DNA of 64,000 nucleotides from Fictibacillus terranigra (GTDB lineage Bacteria; Bacillota; Bacilli; Bacillales; Fictibacillaceae): assembly GCF_030412265.1 (NCBI RefSeq), contig NZ_JAUHLN010000001.1, positions 558,001-622,000 on the forward strand, read 5' to 3'. Below the pieces are notes generated by a model that searched no databases, was not told the origin of the DNA, and saw only the letters and a program-made list of their open reading frames with translations. Shown here in pieces: positions 25,001 through 32,851 of the stretch (the first letter of the stretch is position 1; the number at the start of each line of letters is the position of its first letter). A program made the position numbers and the translations under genes.

Positions 25001-26032
25001 TTATGCTGTTTTGGCTAGCTTAGGTGACGTGTTCTTGATTTTACGATTGATGTTGCCTACAATATAGGATCCAAACGGCAGAATGGATATCAGTTTAATT
25101 AGAACCATCGAGATCAAAAGTGTGATCAAGAAGAGCGAAAACACTTGCAGATGGGTTTGATCAAACCATTGAGCGCTATAGGGAGCCAGGTAGCGCTGAA
25201 CCTGCCAATGAACCAGGTAGATCCCAAATGAATAATTGCTGATCAGGTTCACGATTTTCATGTTCGGAAGCCGCTGTCCCCAAGCCAGAACGAAGAGGCC
25301 GAGAGATACGGTTAGCGGCAGCAGATCAAGACGTTTTGAACCTACACTGACGTAACCGGATATATAAAAGATGAGTACGATCACAAGACTTAAAATCACC
25401 CCAATGAGGGTATGATAACGGTATTCCTGCAGTTTGGCGGCAATGACTTTATAATTTCTGCCAATCGCATAGGCAATGGTAAAGTATGCAAACCATGCGG
25501 TGAACGGAATTTTCAAATACGTTAAATTTTCTTTAATCCAAGGGTGCGCGCCCTCCATTACTTTAAAATGAAGAGCCATCACAAGAATACTGAGCGGAAT
25601 GAGCCAGTTCATTGTGATCCTGTACTTTGTTACAACGTAATGCAGGAGATAAAATTGAAAAATGATCAGAACAAAATACCCTTCGTAATTTCCCAACAGG
25701 TTGTTTTTAATCATAATAGCGATATCAATATTGGGGTTAAGGTGGTAGCTCACCAATGCATCAATGACCGCAAAGACGATGAAAGGAGCAAGAATCCACT
25801 TCACTCTCTTCTTCCAAAAATTTTTTGGAAGCTCATCGGGATAGCGGTTTGCCAGAATGATCTCGGACAGGATGACAAACGTTGGCGTGGCGTAGCATAA
25901 AACGATACGCAGCAGGCTGTAAGCTTCGGACGCAGGGTAACCGCCGACAGAAACGGCTGTCAGTGATGTGCTGTGCAGGAATACGATGCACAAGCAGGCG
26001 ATGGTGCGCATTAAGTTCCATTCTTTAATCAA
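25001..26032 (-). CDS. Acyltransferase 3 family membrane protein
   Basis: This protein of about 343 residues has ten predicted membrane segments and the family start NLMRTIACLCIVFLHS, where the conserved Arg and His are needed for acyl transfer. Such proteins O-acetylate or O-succinylate surface polysaccharides, teichoic acids or glycolipids. The best start is TTG 26032, nine bases after AAAGGGGG; an ATG at 26071 lies upstream but has a poor site and would place that purine block in the gene. A terminator ends the transcript before the downstream glycerophosphotransferase gene. The link to wall polymer modification is inferred from location. Confidence 0.85.
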   Translation of the reverse strand: MIKEWNLMRTIACLCIVFLHSTSLTAVSVGGYPASEAYSLLRIVLCYATPTFVILSEIILANRYPDELPKNFWKKRVKWILAPFIVFAVIDALVSYHLNPNIDIAIMIKNNLLGNYEGYFVLIIFQFYLLHYVVTKYRITMNWLIPLSILVMALHFKVMEGAHPWIKENLTYLKIPFTAWFAYFTIAYAIGRNYKVIAAKLQEYRYHTLIGVILSLVIVLIFYISGYVSVGSKRLDLLPLTVSLGLFVLAWGQRLPNMKIVNLISNYSFGIYLVHWQVQRYLAPYSAQWFDQTHLQVFSLFLITLLISMVLIKLISILPFGSYIVGNINRKIKNTSPKLAKTA

Positions 26033-26183
26033 GGGTATTTGCCCCCTTTCCATTAAAATCAGACGTTCCAATCAATTCATGAACACCATAACAATGAACA
26101 AGGAAAGGGAGCAACAAGATTCTACATTCTTAACAATTATTTATATAAACTTTATAAAACTTTTAAAAAGTAAAATACATGAA

Positions 26184-26219
26184 AAGACGGCACTCTCTGA
26201 GACGAAAAGTTGCCGTCTT
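26184..26219 (-). terminator. Terminator of the AraC-family gene
   Basis: AAGACGGCA and TGCCGTCTT pair around a 17-base loop, followed by TTTT on the minus strand. Confidence 0.8.
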
Positions 26220-26227
26220 TCTTATGA

Positions 26228-27124
26228 TTATTTGATGGGGATGAGGATATCCATCTGCTTGGTTTGAGGATCTGCGCTTCGATTATCGTAAAGCTCGATC
26301 TCGACTCCGCCAGCGTGTTCATAGCCAGAGGATGGGAACCATTCCTTAAAGATATATTGCCATGTTGCCTGAATGCTGTCGGAAAACTCGTAATCCGATA
26401 CTTTTGGTGTGGTGAACACCGCGTATTTCGTTTCAGGAAACGTTCTCGCAACCAAGCCATCAGGTACGTTGCTGGCATCTGTCACTTCAGAACAGATTAA
26501 GTAGCTGAACGAACTGTTCTCCTGGTTAAAGTCTGTGCAGATGCCAAGTTCTACAGACGGATCCTTCTTATCTGGAATGGCTTCTCTCATTTTATTGTTG
26601 TGCAGGTAAGTCTGCCAGAACGCCGGTATTTCCTTTAGATTCTTACCGTCTTCACTCGTGGTTTTGAGTTCATATCCGATCACGCTGAATTCTGGTTTCA
26701 TTAAAATTTTCGGCTGCATGAATGGTCCTCCTACAATGGGTTTGTTGATGAGGGCGGCTTTTTCAGGGAGCGTAAAGGTGTACAGCTTTTCTTTCCGAAA
26801 CTGCGTGGGTGTCACCGCGAATCGTTTTTTGAACGCCCGGTTAAAGGACTCATGGGAAGAAAACCCGCAGCTGAAGGCAATGTCCACAATCTTGAGCTCT
26901 GAATGGACAAGCAGATCCGCTGCGTGCGCAAGCCTTCTTTTCCGAATATAGTCCATTACCGGGTGGCCGACCAGCATCAAAAAGACGCGGTGAAAGTGAA
27001 AAGGCGAAAAGCAGGCAATGCTGGCGAGTTCCGGAAGTGTTAATGATTCCTCCAGGTTCTCTTCGATATAGTCGATCGTTTTTTGAATATTGTAGTAGTA
27101 ATCCGTAACGTCCGCCTCCCTCAT
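26228..27124 (-). CDS. AraC-family regulator with GyrI-like effector-binding domain
   Basis: This 298-residue protein starts with an AraC-type double helix-turn-helix (about 10-112), marked by SLTLPELASIACFSPFHFHR and IAFSCGFSSHESFNRAFKK. It continues with a GyrI-like ligand-binding domain (about 140-298) that usually binds lipophilic cations or drugs. The arrangement is that of Rob/BmrR-like regulators of efflux. No efflux gene is adjacent; the divergent neighbour is an alpha/beta hydrolase gene, which may be a target. The ATG at 27124 has only a weak upstream site, and a purine run GAGGGAGGCGG sits inside the first codons, so the true start may be slightly later. Confidence 0.88.
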   Translation of the reverse strand: MREADVTDYYYNIQKTIDYIEENLEESLTLPELASIACFSPFHFHRVFLMLVGHPVMDYIRKRRLAHAADLLVHSELKIVDIAFSCGFSSHESFNRAFKKRFAVTPTQFRKEKLYTFTLPEKAALINKPIVGGPFMQPKILMKPEFSVIGYELKTTSEDGKNLKEIPAFWQTYLHNNKMREAIPDKKDPSVELGICTDFNQENSSFSYLICSEVTDASNVPDGLVARTFPETKYAVFTTPKVSDYEFSDSIQATWQYIFKEWFPSSGYEHAGGVEIELYDNRSADPQTKQMDILIPIK

Positions 27125-27197
27125 GACTCTATCTTAAAATGGTTCAGAAAGGAATTCTTAACCTTTTTTGCGGTGTTGAGGTTTTTAGTGCCTTTTT

Positions 27198-27210
27198 GGT
27201 GCCAGGCACC
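27198..27210. repeat. Single REP arm (left of a pair)
   Basis: GGTGCCAGGCACC in the divergent gap between the AraC and hydrolase genes, 96 bases from a second arm of the same orientation. Confidence 0.85.
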
Positions 27211-27306
27211 GAAATTAAACCCTATTCTTTTTCGGCAAATGAATGAATAAAGCCTTCTTTTCGGGAAGTAATGGTAAAATGAGGATAAGAAAGGCAGGCT
27301 AAATCG

Positions 27307-27319
27307 GGTGCCAGGCACC
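27307..27319. repeat. Single REP arm (right of a pair)
   Basis: GGTGCCAGGCACC, same orientation as the arm at 27198 and only seven bases before the ribosome site of the hydrolase gene. A hairpin here would sit in the mRNA leader. Confidence 0.85.
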
Positions 27320-27342
27320 GTAAATAGGAAGGGGCGATGTAT

Positions 27343-28182
27343 ATGTTTTGTGATCTTGGAGATGTTCGGGTTCATTATGAGGTACGCGGGGAAGGGACAC
27401 CAATCATTTTGATACATGGGTTTTCTCTGGATTACCGGCTGATGGAAGGCTGTATGGAACCGGTTTTTGCAGGTAAAAGCGGATATCAGAGAATTTATCT
27501 GGACCTCCCGGGGATGGGGAAGACCAAGGGAGAGCACTGGATTAACGGAACGGATGACATGCTGGAGGTTGTGACACGTTTTATCGATGAAGTCATTCCA
27601 GGGCAGTCATTTTTAATTGCGGGTGAATCGTACGGGGGCTATCTTGCGAGAGGAGTTGTAAGCAAGATGGCTGGAAGGGTAGAAGGGCTGCTCACGATTT
27701 GTTCACCGATTTATGCCGAGCATGCCAAAAGAGAGCTGCCGGAGCATACGGTGATTAAAACGGATAAACGGCTGATCGCTTCCTTAACAGAGGAAGAAGC
27801 TGCGGAATTCACCTCCCTTGCAGTGGTACAGGATGAGTATGTCCTGAACCGAACGAGGGAGGAAATCATGCCAGGCGCGTTGCTGGCGGATCCTGATTTT
27901 TTGGAGAAGATCAAACAGAACTATTCTTTTTCCTTTTCCATTGATCTGGCGAAGCCTTTTGAGAAACCCGTACTGTTCTTTGCAGGAAGGCAGGATGCGG
28001 TCGTCGGCTATAAGGATCATTGGAAAGTCATGGGCCAATTCCCTCGTGCATCTTTTGCTGTGCTGGATCGTGCTGGGCACAACCTTCAGATTGAACAGCC
28101 AGCAGTATTCAATGCGTTAGTGGCTGACTGGCTGGACAGGACAGAAGAGACCACCTCCCTGAAAAAAGAGCCCATAAAATGA
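27343..28182 (+). CDS. Alpha/beta hydrolase
   Basis: This 279-residue soluble hydrolase has LIHGFSLDYR at the oxyanion loop, nucleophile elbow GESYGG (Ser96), acid in GRQDAVVG and histidine in DRAGHNLQ. The triad is complete, so it is probably an esterase, lactonase or similar enzyme. Substrate unknown. Two ATGs are possible; 27343 is eight bases after GGAAGGGG and is preferred over 27337. It may be controlled by the divergent AraC-family regulator. Confidence 0.85.
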   Translation: MFCDLGDVRVHYEVRGEGTPIILIHGFSLDYRLMEGCMEPVFAGKSGYQRIYLDLPGMGKTKGEHWINGTDDMLEVVTRFIDEVIPGQSFLIAGESYGGYLARGVVSKMAGRVEGLLTICSPIYAEHAKRELPEHTVIKTDKRLIASLTEEEAAEFTSLAVVQDEYVLNRTREEIMPGALLADPDFLEKIKQNYSFSFSIDLAKPFEKPVLFFAGRQDAVVGYKDHWKVMGQFPRASFAVLDRAGHNLQIEQPAVFNALVADWLDRTEETTSLKKEPIK

Positions 28183-28188
28183 CCGGTG

Positions 28189-28197
28189 TGGTATAAT
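28189..28197 (+). promoter_or_regulatory. Candidate extended minus-10 promoter
   Basis: TGGTATAAT lies 65 bases before the DUF975-type gene. No good minus-35 hexamer is visible. Confidence 0.5.
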
Positions 28198-28261
28198 GGT
28201 TTTTTCCAAAGAATAACTATATTACACAAGAATTGAAACAAAAAGGTAAGGTGAAAGAGGC

Positions 28262-28927
28262 ATGATAATAAGAGAAATAAAAAAGGAAGCACTGGTGGCC
28301 TTGGAAAACAAATGGGGCTTTGCGGTTTTGCTGGCCTTCCTTTTGGGGATATTTACGGTTTTCCTTCCAAACGTCATTGATTTTTTTGTATTGGGTGGAG
28401 TTGATGAGTTTAATGGAGCAACACGAAGCGTATGGGCAGACATATTTTCTTTGATCATTACGGGTATTGTTTATCCCATTTCGATTGGTTTTAACTGGGT
28501 GTTTTTAAGTCTCATACGGCGCGAGCCTCAACAAGTGAAGAGCATGTTTCAGCCCTTCCTGGATATCGGCACTTTCCTGAAAATTATTGGTACATCGATT
28601 TTAATAGGAATTTTCACGATGCTATGGACACTGCTGTTGATCGTTCCAGGAATTATCAAAGGGCTTGCCTATTCGCAAACCTTTTATGTACTCAAGGATA
28701 ACCCGGGCATTTCCATGACAGGAGCAATCACCGAAAGCCGTCGGTTAATGGACGGATACAAGTGGAAGTATTTCCTTCTTCAGCTGAGTTTTATCGGCTG
28801 GATCCTCTTGGCGCTAGCGACATTCGGGATTGGATTCCTATGGCTGATTCCTTATATCACGGCTTCCTCTGCTGAATTTTACAATGAAATTCGCCAGGCT
28901 AAAAACAACGATTCTGTTGAAGCTTAA
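28262..28927 (+). CDS. DUF975-type integral membrane protein
   Basis: This 221-residue protein has about five membrane segments. It carries the family pattern LLLIVPGIIKGLAYSQTFYV, then ESRRLMDGYKWKYF and a last segment TFGIGFLWLIPYITASSAEFY. The family is widespread in Firmicutes; its function is unknown. The ATG at 28262 follows AGGTGAAAGAGG closely. It has its own promoter candidate and terminator. Confidence 0.8.
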   Translation: MIIREIKKEALVALENKWGFAVLLAFLLGIFTVFLPNVIDFFVLGGVDEFNGATRSVWADIFSLIITGIVYPISIGFNWVFLSLIRREPQQVKSMFQPFLDIGTFLKIIGTSILIGIFTMLWTLLLIVPGIIKGLAYSQTFYVLKDNPGISMTGAITESRRLMDGYKWKYFLLQLSFIGWILLALATFGIGFLWLIPYITASSAEFYNEIRQAKNNDSVEA

Positions 28928-28931
28928 TAAG

Positions 28932-28966
28932 AAAGGGCATCTGTGCATTAAGCACGGATGCCTTTT
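28932..28966 (+). terminator. Rho-independent terminator
   Basis: AAAGGGCATCTGTGC, loop, GCACGGATGCCTTTT. Confidence 0.88.
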
Positions 28967-28982
28967 CTAGTGATAGGAAAAC

Positions 28983-29279
28983 CTATTCTCTTAGTAATAA
29001 AAATTCCCCTGTTTGCAGGTGGTCACCGTAATGTTCTGCTTCTTCATGTTCGACCCCCAGGAAAACGAGCCGCTCTTTTCCCGAGAGATTCTGTGAGAAG
29101 GACGAGTTGTCGGATTGGTCCAAAAAATGCTGGATGGTCTGCTCGTTGTCTTCTTTTTCTTCGATGGTCTCATAGGGGCCAACGACTAAAAAAGTGCTGT
29201 TCTCGTGCTTCGGTTTCAGATGATTTCTCTCATCCACCGCTTCCTGCTCGGTTTTATACACTCCCACTACGTTAAACAT
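28983..29279 (-). CDS. YflT-like general stress protein
   Basis: This 98-residue acidic soluble protein begins MFNVVGVYKTEQEAVDERNH, a strand-helix start shared with small heat- or sigma-B-induced proteins such as YflT, followed by charged helices. The start is the ATG at 29279, just after GGGAGGGGAAG; the frame is open to 29366 but without a ribosome site. It lies convergent with the DUF975-type gene. Family placement rests on the N-terminal pattern only. Confidence 0.6.
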   Translation of the reverse strand: MFNVVGVYKTEQEAVDERNHLKPKHENSTFLVVGPYETIEEKEDNEQTIQHFLDQSDNSSFSQNLSGKERLVFLGVEHEEAEHYGDHLQTGEFLLLRE

Positions 29280-29374
29280 TTTTCTTCCCCTCCCTAAAGA
29301 TGTTAAATATTTAAATAATGAAAATAACTTTCCAATCAATACCCGTAATGTTTCAATCTGTAACATTATGTAAC

Positions 29375-29403
29375 AAAAAATCCTCTGAGTGATAACCAGA
29401 GGA
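29375..29403 (-). terminator. Terminator of the LysE-family gene
   Basis: On the minus strand TCCTCTGG, loop, CAGAGGA is followed by TTTTTTG. Confidence 0.8.
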
Positions 29404-29420
29404 CGAAGGAGTCGTGTTTT

Positions 29421-30062
29421 TTAGTTTTGTTTTTCCAGCGCCAGTTTCATGCCAAAGCCGATCAGGACCACCCCGGTGACTCCCTGCATGATCCGCTGAG
29501 TCGCAGGCCGTTTCATTAAGACACTGATCTGGTTGATTAAATAAACGTAAAAGAAGAACCAGACTGCGGTCAGAACCGTATAGGTAAGTCCCATGATGGA
29601 AAACTGAACAAATGCATCGCTTCCTCGTTCTAGAAACTGCGGCAGAAAGGTGAGGAAGAAGAGGGCGACCTTCGGGTTCAGCAGGTTCGTCAGGAATCCC
29701 TGTCTGAAACATGAGCTTGGCCTGTGGTGATGAGCTGACTGCTCTGCAGAATCTTCTGCATACCCGGTCTCAATTTTCCGTTCCTTCATGGACCAGAGCG
29801 ATTTGATCCCAATGTAAACCAGATAGATCGCACCGGCATATTTAAAAATAGAAAAAAGAAGTGCCGACTTTACGATAATGGCAGACAAACCGACGACTGC
29901 CGCAATGGTATGTATAAGTAAAGCACAGCATGTACCAAGCATGGTTTTAAAGCCGCCGTTCTTGCCGAGAGATAACGTGTTCCTTGTGGCTATGGCTGTA
30001 TCAGGGCCCGGAAGAATAATCAGGCACACCGCCATGACGACAAAAAGAAAAAAATGTTCCAA
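29421..30062 (-). CDS. LysE/RhtB-family exporter
   Basis: This 213-residue protein has six membrane segments and the family signature ILPGPDTAIATRNTLSLGKNGG near the first loop, then FRQGFLTNLLNPKVALFF. Members export amino acids such as lysine, threonine or homoserine lactones using a proton gradient. The start is TTG 30062, behind GGGGAAGG at a rather long distance. A REP element lies in the divergent gap to the amidase gene. Substrate unknown. Confidence 0.88.
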   Translation of the reverse strand: MEHFFLFVVMAVCLIILPGPDTAIATRNTLSLGKNGGFKTMLGTCCALLIHTIAAVVGLSAIIVKSALLFSIFKYAGAIYLVYIGIKSLWSMKERKIETGYAEDSAEQSAHHHRPSSCFRQGFLTNLLNPKVALFFLTFLPQFLERGSDAFVQFSIMGLTYTVLTAVWFFFYVYLINQISVLMKRPATQRIMQGVTGVVLIGFGMKLALEKQN

Positions 30063-30114
30063 CGTTTTAAACGCCTTCCCCAGTTAAATTTATTCCAATG
30101 TACCACAAATTCTT

Positions 30115-30164
30115 GGTGCCAGGCACCCCAATTACACACATGTGTAATCGCGGTGCCTGGCACC
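30115..30164. repeat. Full REP palindrome, copy 8
   Basis: Arms GGTGCCAGGCACC and GGTGCCTGGCACC around the core TTACACACATGTGTAA. It lies in the divergent gap between the LysE-family and amidase genes. Confidence 0.95.
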
Positions 30165-30269
30165 TGTATTTTTTTAGCGGATTTTGGTGGAATTTTTTGT
30201 CGATTTGCCGATAGAAATAGTAGAAAAAATTAGTAGAAAGATAGAAAGTGAGAAAGGGGGCTAACGCTT

Positions 30270-31976
30270 TTGAGAAAGATGACTTCACTGGCTCTCATCC
30301 TGGCATTCTTTTTATCTCTTTTTATCACACATGCGGAAGCAGCAGCGAGCCAGACTAATCAAAAAGCAAAAGTTACAGCAACAATTTTAAATGTCAGATC
30401 GAAGCCAAGTACGCGCAGCAGTATCATCGATAAACTGAAAAAGAATGCAGCCGTTACCATTAAAACAGAATCGAATGGGTGGTCCCAAGTATCTCTTAAA
30501 AAGGGGACAGGCTGGGTATCATCCAAGTACTTGAAAAAGGATGCCCCGGCATCCACGGCGAAAACAGGGTACGTCGCGGCGACCTCTCTTAATCTTAGAG
30601 CAAAGGCTTCGACTTCCAGCAAATCATTGATGTTTTTGAAAAAAGGAAACAAGGTGACCATTCTAAAAACGTCTGGTTCCTGGTATTACATCCAGGCATC
30701 AGGCAGCAAGAAAGGGTATGTATCCAAGAATTACATCTCTGCGAAAGCACCTGCTCCTTCCTCATCTCCAGCAAAAACGGTATATGGCTATGTCAACGCC
30801 TCTTCTTTTTTAACGCTGAGAGAAAAAGCTTCAACGTCAAGCAAATCTCTCATGCAGCTGCCACGAGGAACAAAGATTACAATCATAAAGACGTCAGGGT
30901 CCTGGCACAATGCAAAAGCTCCTAACGGAACAATAGGCTGGGTTCTTAAAAGCTATGTCACCAGCAAAGCACCCGCACCTGCTCCAACTAAAACGGTTTA
31001 TGCTTATGTTAATGCGGCATCTTTAAATGTAAGAGAAAAAGCGACAACCTCCAGCAAATCGTTGATGACGCTGAAAAAGGGCCAGCAGGTGAAAGTTTTG
31101 GATCCTGGAAGCACGTGGAGCTATATTCAGGCTTCAAACGGCACAAAGGGATGGGTGTCCAAGAAATACTTGTCACCGAGTGCTCCTGTCTCTCCGCAGC
31201 CATCCATTAAAAAAGGGTATGTGACAGCTAACGATTTAAATGTAAGACAAGGGGCGGGAACCACTTATATAGTACTGGGCAGACTAAATGCCGGTGCCGA
31301 AGTGCAAGTGATTTCCAGCAAAGGAGACTGGCTGAGCATCAAGACATCCAAGGGATTAAACGGGTGGGTGCATATGGCCTATATCACTTACACCAATCTT
31401 CAGGATGACAGCTTGTCTCTACCGGCAAGTTTTCCGAACCTAAGAGGAAAAAAAATTATGATTGACCCAGGGCACGGCGGTTCAGATGTCGGCGCAATAG
31501 GTGCTGGATATGGCACCTATGAAAAAAATGTCACGCTGTCCACCGCACTAATCCTGCAGCAAAAACTCCGAGCGGCCGGGGCAACAGTCTACATGACACG
31601 CTCCACCGATACATACATTCAGCTTACTTCGCGTCCACAGTTAAGCAATAACTACTGGGTGGATGCATTTGTTAGCATTCACTACAATTCAGGAGCATCT
31701 GCTGGAACAGGGATCGAGACGTTCTACCAGCGGGGTTCACAGTATAGCCGATTAGCTTCCTTAGTTCAGCAAGGGGTTGTAAAATATACAGGCTTCAGAA
31801 ACAGAGGTTATGCAAGTAATAACCTTCAAGTGCTGCGAACCAACAAGCGACCTTGTGTTCTTGTTGAACTCGGTTTCCTATCGAATAAAAGCGAAGAAAA
31901 GATTGTGAAAGCATCAGCCCATCAGCAAAAAGCTGCCGCTGGCATCGCAGAAGGGCTGAACAATTATTTTAGATAG
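30270..31976 (+). CDS. N-acetylmuramoyl-L-alanine amidase with five SH3b domains
   Basis: This secreted wall hydrolase of 568 residues has a signal peptide ending HAEAAA. Five bacterial SH3 repeats follow (about 30-90, 98-155, 166-228, 236-296 and 308-370), each with the LNVR or LTLR strand and a closing GWVSSKYL-like motif; these bind peptidoglycan. The C-terminal amidase_3 domain (about 385-565) has zinc and catalytic residues in DPGHGG, YEKNV, SIHYN and VELGF. It cleaves the bond between muramic acid and the stem peptide. The start is TTG 30270 behind GAAAGGGGG; an ATG lies three codons later. Repeats 2-4 share STSSKSLM-type stretches, which suggests recent internal duplication. Confidence 0.93.
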   Translation: MRKMTSLALILAFFLSLFITHAEAAASQTNQKAKVTATILNVRSKPSTRSSIIDKLKKNAAVTIKTESNGWSQVSLKKGTGWVSSKYLKKDAPASTAKTGYVAATSLNLRAKASTSSKSLMFLKKGNKVTILKTSGSWYYIQASGSKKGYVSKNYISAKAPAPSSSPAKTVYGYVNASSFLTLREKASTSSKSLMQLPRGTKITIIKTSGSWHNAKAPNGTIGWVLKSYVTSKAPAPAPTKTVYAYVNAASLNVREKATTSSKSLMTLKKGQQVKVLDPGSTWSYIQASNGTKGWVSKKYLSPSAPVSPQPSIKKGYVTANDLNVRQGAGTTYIVLGRLNAGAEVQVISSKGDWLSIKTSKGLNGWVHMAYITYTNLQDDSLSLPASFPNLRGKKIMIDPGHGGSDVGAIGAGYGTYEKNVTLSTALILQQKLRAAGATVYMTRSTDTYIQLTSRPQLSNNYWVDAFVSIHYNSGASAGTGIETFYQRGSQYSRLASLVQQGVVKYTGFRNRGYASNNLQVLRTNKRPCVLVELGFLSNKSEEKIVKASAHQQKAAAGIAEGLNNYFR

Positions 31977-31987
31977 CCAATTGATTT

Positions 31988-32038
31988 GGTGCCAGGCACC
32001 GCCCTTACACAAGTTTGTAATCGCGGGTGCCTGGCACC
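31988..32038. repeat. Full REP palindrome, copy 9, upstream of the RAYT gene
   Basis: Perfect arms around the core TTACACAAGTTTGTAA plus one extra G. It begins 11 bases after the amidase stop and 120 bases before the RAYT start. Confidence 0.95.
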
Positions 32039-32157
32039 ATTTTTTTTTCTACTTGAGAAGGGAAGTGAAGACGGCTGTAGAACATTATACTCTACCTCTT
32101 GTTTTTGCATCGCTCTTTCCCCATCCTTTAAAACCCCCAATCGAAAGGAGCCCCGTA

Positions 32158-32733
32158 ATGCCGCGCAAACAACGACCCTGGTTTCCGGGTGCAATCTACC
32201 ATATTACCTGCAGAGGAAACCGCAAAACCCCCATCTTCTATGACCGAGAAGACTATCTCTACTACCAATACCTGCTGAAAAAGACAAACAGACGACACCC
32301 TTTCAACCTTCATGCTTATTGCCTCATGCCTAACCATACTCATCTTCTTCTGGAAACGACCGTCAGTCCTCCAGGCGAAGCGATGGGTTATTTAAATACT
32401 CAATATGCCAAGTATATCAATAGAAAATATGATCTCGTCGGGCATGTGTTTCAGGGACGGTATGGTGCTTCTCTCATTGATTCCATGATGTACTTAATAG
32501 ACGTCAGCCGTTACATTCATCAAAATCCTGTAGCCGCACTAATGGTACTGAATGCGGAAGACTATGAGTGGAGCAGCTACAGTCACTATATTGCAGCTGG
32601 GCTGGATCCAGGTGTAAAGGTGAAAACCGAATATATCCTGTCACAGTTTCCAGCCCCTAAACAGGAGAATTACAAGAGTTTCATAGAGGGAGCGGAATAT
32701 GGCGATATTGTGAGGAGGGCGCCGGTGCTTTAA
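32158..32733 (+). CDS. REP-associated tyrosine transposase (RAYT), Y1/HUH family
   Basis: This 191-residue protein belongs to the IS200-like Y1 transposase superfamily, REP-associated branch. It opens with RKQRPWFPGAIYHITCRGNR, has the metal-binding HUH motif in MPNHTHLLL, then GHVFQGRYGASLI and the helix RYIHQNPVAA, which contain the candidate catalytic tyrosines. All core blocks are present, so it is probably active. The start ATG 32158 is seven bases after AAAGGAG; the frame is open further upstream only through the REP element. Such proteins are single-copy, vertically kept and maintain or spread REP sequences. It lies between a full REP element and a single arm of the same type found across the window. 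Confidence 0.92.
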   Translation: MPRKQRPWFPGAIYHITCRGNRKTPIFYDREDYLYYQYLLKKTNRRHPFNLHAYCLMPNHTHLLLETTVSPPGEAMGYLNTQYAKYINRKYDLVGHVFQGRYGASLIDSMMYLIDVSRYIHQNPVAALMVLNAEDYEWSSYSHYIAAGLDPGVKVKTEYILSQFPAPKQENYKSFIEGAEYGDIVRRAPVL

Positions 32734-32742
32734 TAACGGATT

Positions 32743-32755
32743 GGTGCCTGGCACC
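32743..32755. repeat. Single REP arm, downstream of the RAYT gene
   Basis: GGTGCCTGGCACC ten bases after the RAYT stop. It may also act as a weak terminator hairpin. Confidence 0.85.
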
Positions 32756-32851
32756 AACAAATTACCAATATTTTTAAGAAATTTCATTTTACTAGAAAAG
32801 AAAAATGATATAATTAAGCTTTCATAAAATTAGACAAAGATGGGGAAGAGA

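Larger units (their letters stand above)
31988..32755 (+). mobile_element. REP-flanked RAYT unit (REPtron-like)
   Basis: A full REP element (31988-32038), the RAYT gene (32158-32733) and a single REP arm (32743-32755) form one compact unit. In known REP/RAYT systems the domesticated transposase gene is flanked by the same palindromes that are scattered through the genome, and it binds and cuts them as single-stranded DNA. The sequence shows the arrangement; the enzyme-repeat relationship is inferred from it. No terminal IS-type inverted repeats or target duplications were seen. Confidence 0.75.

Noticed and set aside
31988-32755. Standard IS200/IS605 insertion
   Set aside because: The protein has the REP-associated layout, there is no TnpB gene, and the flanks are the genome-wide palindromes rather than element-specific ends.
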